Of a stretch of 9,783 nt of DNA, positions 6,039-9,783 are shown one piece after another. Below the pieces are notes generated by a model, which was not told where the DNA came from, ran no database searches, and was given only the letters and a program-made list of their open reading frames with translations. How positions within the stretch are numbered: the stretch's first letter is position 1; each line of letters begins with the position of its first letter. Source of the DNA: Anaerolineae bacterium. GTDB taxonomy: Bacteria; Chloroflexota; Anaerolineae; Anaerolineales; Villigracilaceae. The stretch lies in the NCBI GenBank assembly GCA_003158885.1, contig PMLN01000183.1, positions 14,963 through 24,745 on the forward strand, read 5' to 3'. The translations under genes and the position numbers were made by a program.

Positions 6039-7550
6039 TCAATACGAGTTCTTAAAATATTCTTTGATCAGGCCGGAGAAATCAGTTTGTGTATGAGTGC
6101 GCAGGATGCGGAAGAAGCTCGCCGAGGTTGCGATCCTGCCATTTTCCTGATTTAGATAATCCTGGAGGAATGCGAAGAAAGCATCATCACCGATCAGGGA
6201 GCGAAGATCGTCGAGAAAATGAGCGCCGCGCAAATACACGGTGTTGGTATATGGAATAAATCCCCCCGCGTCGTAAATGCTGATATCCACCGACGGCAGA
6301 GATGCGCTTCCGCCTACGCGCGCGGGCCAGTAGGCCCACCACCATGAAAGCGCATTGGGATAAACCGACTCATAGAAGATGTGCTCGCTGTAGGCGGCGA
6401 AGGCTTCATCCAGCCACGGCTGCAAGGCCTGGTCATCCGCCACCTGCTCGAACCACCATTGATGTGCGGTTTCATGGACGGTCACGGTGATCAATAGATT
6501 TTCGGGCGTTCCATTATATAGATTATACGCGCTGTGAGGCATAAAGACCAAGCCGGAGAATTCCATCCCGTCGTTGAAATCGCCCATGACAATCGAAAAA
6601 GTGGCATGGGAATACGGCGTTCCATAGCGCTGCGCGTAAACCTGCATCGCCTGAACCGACGCCATCAAAGAGGCTTGCGCGGCTTTATCATATAGCGGGA
6701 AATAATAGCTGTAAATGACTGCGTTTCCTGCCTGCGCGCTGAATACTTTATATTCGCGGCTGGCGGAAATCACGAATGTGCGCCCCGCGCTGAGCGTATA
6801 GCGAGTCCATTCGCCATTCGGACTTGACTCACCGCTGGATGCGACAACGGGCGCGTTCGCCGGATCTGTAAACTTCAGATTGACTTCAAAATCCGCCGCA
6901 TCGTAAACCAGGTGCTCGCCGTAATACCAATGATCGTGTAGAACCCATTGTCCGGCTATATTGGGGACAACGAAAGGATACCAATCCGTCAGATTCATTT
7001 GCGCCTGGCTATAGCCAAATATTTGTGGACGCACGCCATGCTGTTGTTGAAGAGGCGGGAGGGCAAGGTTGTATTGAATGTGAACTGTGACCGTCGCTTG
7101 GGACGCGAGAGGTTGTGTAAGCTGAAGCGATAACTTATGTCCATCCAAGGTGTAATTTGCAAGCGGTGTCCCGTCCACGTCCAGGCTTTTAAGCGTAAAA
7201 CAATTCTGCCAGTAATTGGGTTCCACCGCCAGGACAAGGTCGTTCAGCGGCTGCCCGGTGTAATTGGGATAAAGGATGGTCTCATCCACGCTGGCGGATT
7301 TTGCCTTGTAATCCATCACCACATTCATCGCATAGTGGGGGCGCGGCTGTACCGGGACAGGTGTCGCAGTAATTGTGGACTCAGGTATTGAAGCTGTTGA
7401 CGATATGGGAGTTTGTGTAGAAGCTTTCGCCGAAGGAGGAGTTCCACCAACGGGTGTTGGGGTTAAGGCCGAGCAGGAGAGGGGTAGAACAAAAATCAAA
7501 ACGCAAAATGCAAAACGGAAAATGGAAAAGGCAGGACGCTGATGAGACAT
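6039..7550 (-). CDS. M1-like gluzincin metallopeptidase, probable lipoprotein (paralogue B)
   Basis: A 503-residue paralogue of the next gene, clearly alike along its length ('LVLAVEPN', 'NLTDWYPF.VP', 'GEHLVYDAAD', 'DDAFFAFLQDY'). The zinc site is HETAH at 359-363 with E382 exactly 18 residues later. The catalytic Tyr is Y439 in 'VYLRGA'. The GxMEN exopeptidase motif reads GMEF at 328-331, so Asn is replaced by Phe. The signal-like N-terminus ends at C26 ('LPLSC', weak lipobox) and is followed by a shorter Ser/Thr/Pro linker, about 27-74. The likely role is trimming peptides outside the cell. The start ATG 7550 lacks a Shine-Dalgarno but has TAAAAT at 7563-7558, seven bases upstream, directly after a terminator. 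It is therefore probably the first, leaderless gene of the five-gene run. Its stop TGA is two bases from the ATG of paralogue A. Confidence 0.9.
   Translation of the reverse strand: MSHQRPAFSIFRFAFCVLIFVLPLSCSALTPTPVGGTPPSAKASTQTPISSTASIPESTITATPVPVQPRPHYAMNVVMDYKAKSASVDETILYPNYTGQPLNDLVLAVEPNYWQNCFTLKSLDVDGTPLANYTLDGHKLSLQLTQPLASQATVTVHIQYNLALPPLQQQHGVRPQIFGYSQAQMNLTDWYPFVVPNIAGQWVLHDHWYYGEHLVYDAADFEVNLKFTDPANAPVVASSGESSPNGEWTRYTLSAGRTFVISASREYKVFSAQAGNAVIYSYYFPLYDKAAQASLMASVQAMQVYAQRYGTPYSHATFSIVMGDFNDGMEFSGLVFMPHSAYNLYNGTPENLLITVTVHETAHQWWFEQVADDQALQPWLDEAFAAYSEHIFYESVYPNALSWWWAYWPARVGGSASLPSVDISIYDAGGFIPYTNTVYLRGAHFLDDLRSLIGDDAFFAFLQDYLNQENGRIATSASFFRILRTHTQTDFSGLIKEYFKNSY
7488..7529. repeat. 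Six-unit 7-base tandem array (NNNAAAA) inside the signal-peptide codons of paralogue B
   Basis: Six consecutive heptamers on the plus strand: aacAAAA, atcAAAA, cgcAAAA, tgcAAAA, cggAAAA, tggAAAA. On the coding strand these are TTTTxxx units and give the Phe-rich core 'FSIFRFAFCVLIFV'. Because 7 is not a multiple of 3, the array cycles through the reading frames with a 21-base, 7-residue period. Confidence 0.8.
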
Positions 7551-7557
7551 GGAGAGT

Positions 7558-7563
7558 ATTTTA
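7558..7563 (-). promoter_or_regulatory. Probable -10 hexamer for the five-gene run starting with paralogue B
   Basis: Minus-strand TAAAAT (5 of 6 to TATAAT) ends seven bases before ATG 7550. It lies immediately after the terminator at 7572-7599, so the run needs its own promoter here: only 54 bases separate it from the previous gene. No strong -35 is seen; that region falls within the terminator hairpin. Confidence 0.4.
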
Positions 7564-7571
7564 AACCAAAA

Positions 7572-7599
7572 AGCCCTCCCGCAAGCAAGCAGGAGGGCT
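7572..7599 (-). terminator. Intrinsic terminator of the ABC transporter/SRPBCC unit
   Basis: AGCCCTCC (7572-7579) and GGAGGGCT (7592-7599) form a perfect 8-base-pair GC-rich stem with a 12-base loop. Read on the minus strand the stem is followed by a T-rich tail (TTTTGGTTTAA). It starts five bases after the stop of the SRPBCC gene, so it ends that transcription unit before paralogue B. Confidence 0.85.
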
Positions 7600-7604
7600 A
7601 ATGA

Positions 7605-8027
7605 CTAACCTTCGATGGCCTTTTTGAAAGCGACCAGACCGGTATCCAGCCCGGCTCTGAGCTGCGGAATAACCATGCCTTCCGTGCCGGGCATGACCGC
7701 CGCATCCATGGAGAGGTGCAGTTTCGTGCCGCTGCCCTCGTTCTCAAAGGTATATGTGCTGACCACGTCCGTTGCAGGCGGTGCGGCAATGGCTTTCACC
7801 GCAAATGTTTTGTTCGGATCGAGCGCAACGATCTCGCTCACCGAGTTGAATTCCCTCGCTCCGTACTTTGACTGGACGGTATAGCGCGAACCGACGGCTA
7901 TTTTGCCATCGAAGATCACGCCGGTCGTGGCCGGGCTGAGGGACTTCATATTGAGAGGGTTGGTAACAAATGCAAACACCTGCTCTACAGGTTTGTTGAT
8001 GCTGATACTGGTTTCTACTTTTGCCAT
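7605..8027 (-). CDS. SRPBCC-family protein (START-like, polyketide cyclase type)
   Basis: A 140-residue soluble protein with the SRPBCC (helix-grip) fold, a hydrophobic-ligand-binding domain. Typical opening: 'VETSISINKPVEQVFAFVTNP' pattern (first strand, then the helix with Pro-x-x-x-Val-Phe), followed by 'GVIFDGKIAVGSRYTVQSKY' and 'VSTYTFENEGSGTKLHLSMD', ending in a long C-terminal helix ('LRAGLDTGLVAFKKAIEG'). The length fits a single PF10604-type domain. No catalytic residues can be assigned and the ligand is unknown. The start ATG 8027 has AAGGAG at 8040-8035, seven bases upstream and inside the last codons of the permease gene; the two genes are three bases apart. It is the last gene of the metal-transporter unit, just before the terminator at 7572-7599. 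A functional link to metal uptake is not shown by the sequence. Confidence 0.87.
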   Translation of the reverse strand: MAKVETSISINKPVEQVFAFVTNPLNMKSLSPATTGVIFDGKIAVGSRYTVQSKYGAREFNSVSEIVALDPNKTFAVKAIAAPPATDVVSTYTFENEGSGTKLHLSMDAAVMPGTEGMVIPQLRAGLDTGLVAFKKAIEG

Positions 8028-8030
8028 AAT

Positions 8031-8861
8031 TCATCTCCTTTTTGATGAGGATAATTGTAACCGTTTGAAGGAAAATGCCAATAGGAAGAAAGTCGTGGCT
8101 GTCAGGACGATGGCAGACCCGGAAACAATGTTTAAATAATAGCTTACGTATAGGCCGATGATGGATGAAAGGGCGCCAAGTACAGCCGAAACAGCCATCA
8201 TCGGCATGAGACGGCGCGTGAGCAAATAGGCTGTGGCAGCAGGTGTGACCAGCATGGCAGCCGCCAGCCCAACGCCAACGGTTTGCAGGGAAACCACCAC
8301 CGTCAACGCCAGCAGCACAAGCATCAAGTTGCGCAAAAGCTCGGCAGGCAGTCTCAAGGTGGCGGCCAGGACTGGATCAAAGGAGATGATCATGAAGGGT
8401 TTGTAGAGCAGGATCACCGTCAGCAGGATCAAAAATCCAAGACCGGCGGTCAGCCACAAGTCGAGGGATGAAACGCCCAGCACGTTCCCGAACAAAATAT
8501 GAGAGAGGTCCACGGCGTACGTTTGAATCGTGCTGATCAAGGCAACCCCGAGAGCCAGCGCAGCCGCGAACAAAATCCCGATGGCGGTATCTTCCTTGAT
8601 CGTACCTTGACGCGAGAAGAATCCGATGCTTAATGCGATCACAACGGCCGCAACCATTGCACCAACCAACAGGTTACCATTGAGAAGATAAGCTATGGCT
8701 ATACCGGGCAAAATGGCATGGGCCATCGCATCGCCCAAGAAGGCCATACCGCGCAGCACCACATAGGTGCCCATGACCGCGCATAGAACGCCGACGATCA
8801 CGGCGGCGAGCAGCCCGCGCTGCATGAATTCATAGGTAAGAGGATGTATCAACCAGTCCAT
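8031..8861 (-). CDS. Metal ABC transporter permease (ABC-3 family; ZnuB/MntC-like)
   Basis: A 276-residue integral membrane permease of the ABC-3 family, which imports Zn, Mn or Fe with an ATPase and a periplasmic binding protein. It has about eight hydrophobic segments. Family signatures: 'YEFMQRGLLAAVIVG' near the N-terminus, 'LGDAMAHAILPGIAIAY' at about 42-58 (the 'DAxSHAxLPG' motif), 'RQGTIKEDTAIGILFA' (coupling loop that meets the ATPase) and 'LQTVGVGLAAAMLVTPAATAYLL'. The metal cannot be decided from sequence. The start ATG 8861 is supported by alignment ('MDWLIHPL.YEFMQR'), yet no Shine-Dalgarno is present because the 171-base element at 8862-9032 abuts the start codon. It is normal for such permeases to follow their ATPase closely, so the gap is odd. 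It is followed three bases later by the SRPBCC gene. Confidence 0.93.
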   Translation of the reverse strand: MDWLIHPLTYEFMQRGLLAAVIVGVLCAVMGTYVVLRGMAFLGDAMAHAILPGIAIAYLLNGNLLVGAMVAAVVIALSIGFFSRQGTIKEDTAIGILFAAALALGVALISTIQTYAVDLSHILFGNVLGVSSLDLWLTAGLGFLILLTVILLYKPFMIISFDPVLAATLRLPAELLRNLMLVLLALTVVVSLQTVGVGLAAAMLVTPAATAYLLTRRLMPMMAVSAVLGALSSIIGLYVSYYLNIVSGSAIVLTATTFFLLAFSFKRLQLSSSKRR

Positions 8862-8864
8862 AAT

Positions 8865-8981
8865 TTATGATTTCCGATTTACGATTTCTGATTTTGGGTC
8901 ATATAGTGGAAGATTTTCCACAAGGCGCATGACTTGCAATGCAAGTTTCTTCGTTCGATCCTTGAAAGTCTTTTCATCCAT
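8865..8981 (-). pseudogene. Truncated four-helix-bundle (S23/23S rRNA IVS-type, PF05635) protein remnant
   Basis: A 38-residue frame on the minus strand starts 'MDEKTFKDRTKKLALQVM' and continues 'RLVENLP'. This closely matches, from memory of the family, the first helix of four-helix-bundle proteins encoded in rRNA intervening sequences and many intergenic cassettes, which are normally about 115-130 residues. After NLP it changes at once to 'LYDPKSEIVNRKS' and stops; that tail is encoded by the seven-base repeats. The other three helices are missing, as if an internal deletion joined helix 1 to the repeat tail. No Shine-Dalgarno lies before the ATG. It is probably non-functional, although a micropeptide cannot be excluded. 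Confidence 0.6.
8867..8894. repeat. Left heptamer array (xxGATTT x4)
   Basis: ATGATTT, CCGATTT, ACGATTT and CTGATTT follow in an exact 7-base period, with GATTT starting at 8869, 8876, 8883 and 8890. On the minus strand it encodes the 'SEIVNRKS' tail of the 4HB remnant and includes its stop codon. Confidence 0.8.
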
Positions 8982-8990
8982 AGTTTCGGC

Positions 8991-9032
8991 AATCGTCAAT
9001 CGTAAATTATCAATCGTAAATCGTTAATTTGC
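8991..9032. repeat. Right heptamer array (AATCGTx-type x6)
   Basis: AATCGTC, AATCGTA, AATTATC, AATCGTA, AATCGTT and AATTTGC: six 7-base units ending exactly at the stop codon of the ATPase gene. Its orientation is the reverse complement of the left array, so the two could pair in a transcript or single strand. Confidence 0.8.
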
Positions 9033-9783
9033 TTATTCTGGCGGACAGCAATCATCCACCACGGCAGTGCCATCCGGCAGGACCATCAACTGCGGTCCGA
9101 AAGCTTTTGCAAGATTTTCCTGTTTCATGACCTCCGCCGGGGCTCCAAAAGCGATTAAGCGGTGATTGAGCAATAACATAAAATCAAAGCGGGAGGAGGC
9201 AAGATTCAGATCATGCGTGGAGATCATGGCCGTTACCTGTGTTTCGCGTAAATCATCCAGCAATTTCAGGGTGGCTTCCTGGGTCGGCGCATCGACTCCC
9301 GTGAACGGTTCATCCATCAGGAGGATATGCGGTTCCTGTGCCAGGGCACGCGCCAGAAAGACGCGCTGCTGTTGGCCGCCGGAGAGATCGCTGATGGAGC
9401 GCATCGAGAAGTCCGCAATGCCCATTTGAGCGATGCTTCTCTCGACAACCTGCTTATCGTTCTTGGATGCGCCCTTGAACCAGCCTTGATAGTCAAAGCG
9501 TCCCATCATGACCACATCCCTGACCGTGACCGGAAAGCGCCAATCCACTTCCTCGCGTTGAGGCACGTAAGCCACGCAATCCTTATGGTGGTTTAGCGGC
9601 AGGCCGTGGATCAATATGCGGCCGTTCTGCACCGGCAGAAGCCCGACCAGGGCCTTGAACAGGGTTGATTTTCCGGCGCCGTTCGGTCCGACGACCGCTA
9701 CGCGCGCACCATGCGGCACGTTGAACGTCAGATTATTAAGGACGATCTTATCGCCGTAACCGACGCTGACATTTTGCACTTCA
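9033..9783 (-). CDS. Metal ABC transporter ATP-binding protein (ZnuC/MntB-like), 5' end beyond the window
   Basis: The ATPase that powers the adjoining permease. Counting from the GTG at 9779: Walker A 'GPNGAGKST' 31-39, Q-loop Q74 ('VPQREEVDWRFPVTV', typical of Zn/Mn importers), signature 'LSGGQQQR' 132-139, Walker B 'ILLMDE' 152-157, D-loop 'GVD', H-loop H189 ('STHD'). All are intact. The GTG is probably not the start: the frame stays open upstream and reads Glu-Val-Gln-Asn-Val, the usual '..EVQNVSVGYG' opening, so perhaps 5-15 residues lie outside. The C-terminus ends in 'VVDDCCPPE', whose adjacent Cys pair might bind metal (speculative). The binding-protein gene is not in the window and would be expected beyond 9783. 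An inserted 171-base element separates it from the permease. Confidence 0.93.
   Translation of the reverse strand, partial: EVQNVSVGYGDKIVLNNLTFNVPHGARVAVVGPNGAGKSTLFKALVGLLPVQNGRILIHGLPLNHHKDCVAYVPQREEVDWRFPVTVRDVVMMGRFDYQGWFKGASKNDKQVVERSIAQMGIADFSMRSISDLSGGQQQRVFLARALAQEPHILLMDEPFTGVDAPTQEATLKLLDDLRETQVTAMISTHDLNLASSRFDFMLLLNHRLIAFGAPAEVMKQENLAKAFGPQLMVLPDGTAVVDDCCPPE

Larger units (their letters stand above)
8862..9032. mobile_element. MITE-like heptamer-bounded element between the ATPase and permease genes
   Basis: The whole 171-base gap looks like one inserted unit. Its left end (8867-8894) is four units xxGATTT; its right end (8991-9032) is six AATCGTx-type units in the opposite orientation. 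CGATTTACGATT at 8875-8886 and AATCGTAAATCG at 9012-9023 are a perfect 12-base inverted repeat. The middle is the remnant of a four-helix-bundle protein gene. It begins directly at the permease start codon and ends directly at the ATPase stop codon. No transposase and no clear target-site duplication are seen, so mobility is inferred. Confidence 0.5.

Noticed and set aside
6013..6055. Perfect plus-strand AGGAGGT followed by ATG at 6026 and a 9-codon frame
   Set aside because: It lies antisense to the signal-peptide start of paralogue A, encodes only nine residues and has no following gene; the AGGAGG is the complement of Pro-Pro codons, so it is probably chance.
8867..9032. CRISPR-like array
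   Set aside because: The repeat units are 7 bases with no spacers and no cas genes nearby; they are simple tandem heptamers.

Overview
The window is a stretch of ordinary chromosome, about 50% GC, most likely from a member of the Chloroflexota (Anaerolineae type). This is an inference from three things: lipoproteins with long Thr/Pro/Ser linkers ('TPTPxP' style), SRPBCC and Nudix proteins of the kind common in that group, and seven-base repeat arrays around a four-helix-bundle gene remnant. No RNA gene, CRISPR array, phage gene or transposase was seen. All genes but the first lie on the minus strand.

Layout by position. 16-705 (+) is a small secreted lipoprotein that converges on and overlaps the next gene. 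680-1956 (-) is a two-gene unit: a Nudix hydrolase translationally coupled to an EamA/DMT-family membrane transporter. 2086-7550 (-) is a compact run of five genes in transcription order: two tandem paralogous M1-type gluzincin metallopeptidases carried as probable surface lipoproteins, a class I SAM methyltransferase, a polysaccharide deacetylase and a YgiD/LigB-type extradiol dioxygenase. Gaps in this run are 2-23 bases, or there is a 1-base overlap. A clear intrinsic terminator at 7572-7599 separates this run from the unit before it. 7605-9783 (-) is a metal-type ABC transporter unit: an ATPase cut off at the window edge, then an ABC-3 family permease, then an SRPBCC-domain protein.

The least ordinary part is the 171-base gap between the ABC ATPase and its permease (8862-9032). 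It is built of 7-base-period arrays in opposite orientation at its two ends, with a perfect 12-base inverted repeat. Between them lies the first helix of a four-helix-bundle (S23/rRNA intervening-sequence-type, PF05635) protein, fused directly to a repeat-encoded tail. It looks like an internally deleted, MITE-like derivative of a 4HB gene cassette that landed inside a transport operon. Seven-base repeats also encode the signal-peptide cores of both metallopeptidases.

Two transcription-unit starts (Nudix and the first metallopeptidase) have a good -10 hexamer only 7-9 bases before the start codon and no Shine-Dalgarno, which suggests leaderless or near-leaderless mRNAs. The other starts mostly have conventional Shine-Dalgarno sites. 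I do not see a wholly new multi-gene system here.
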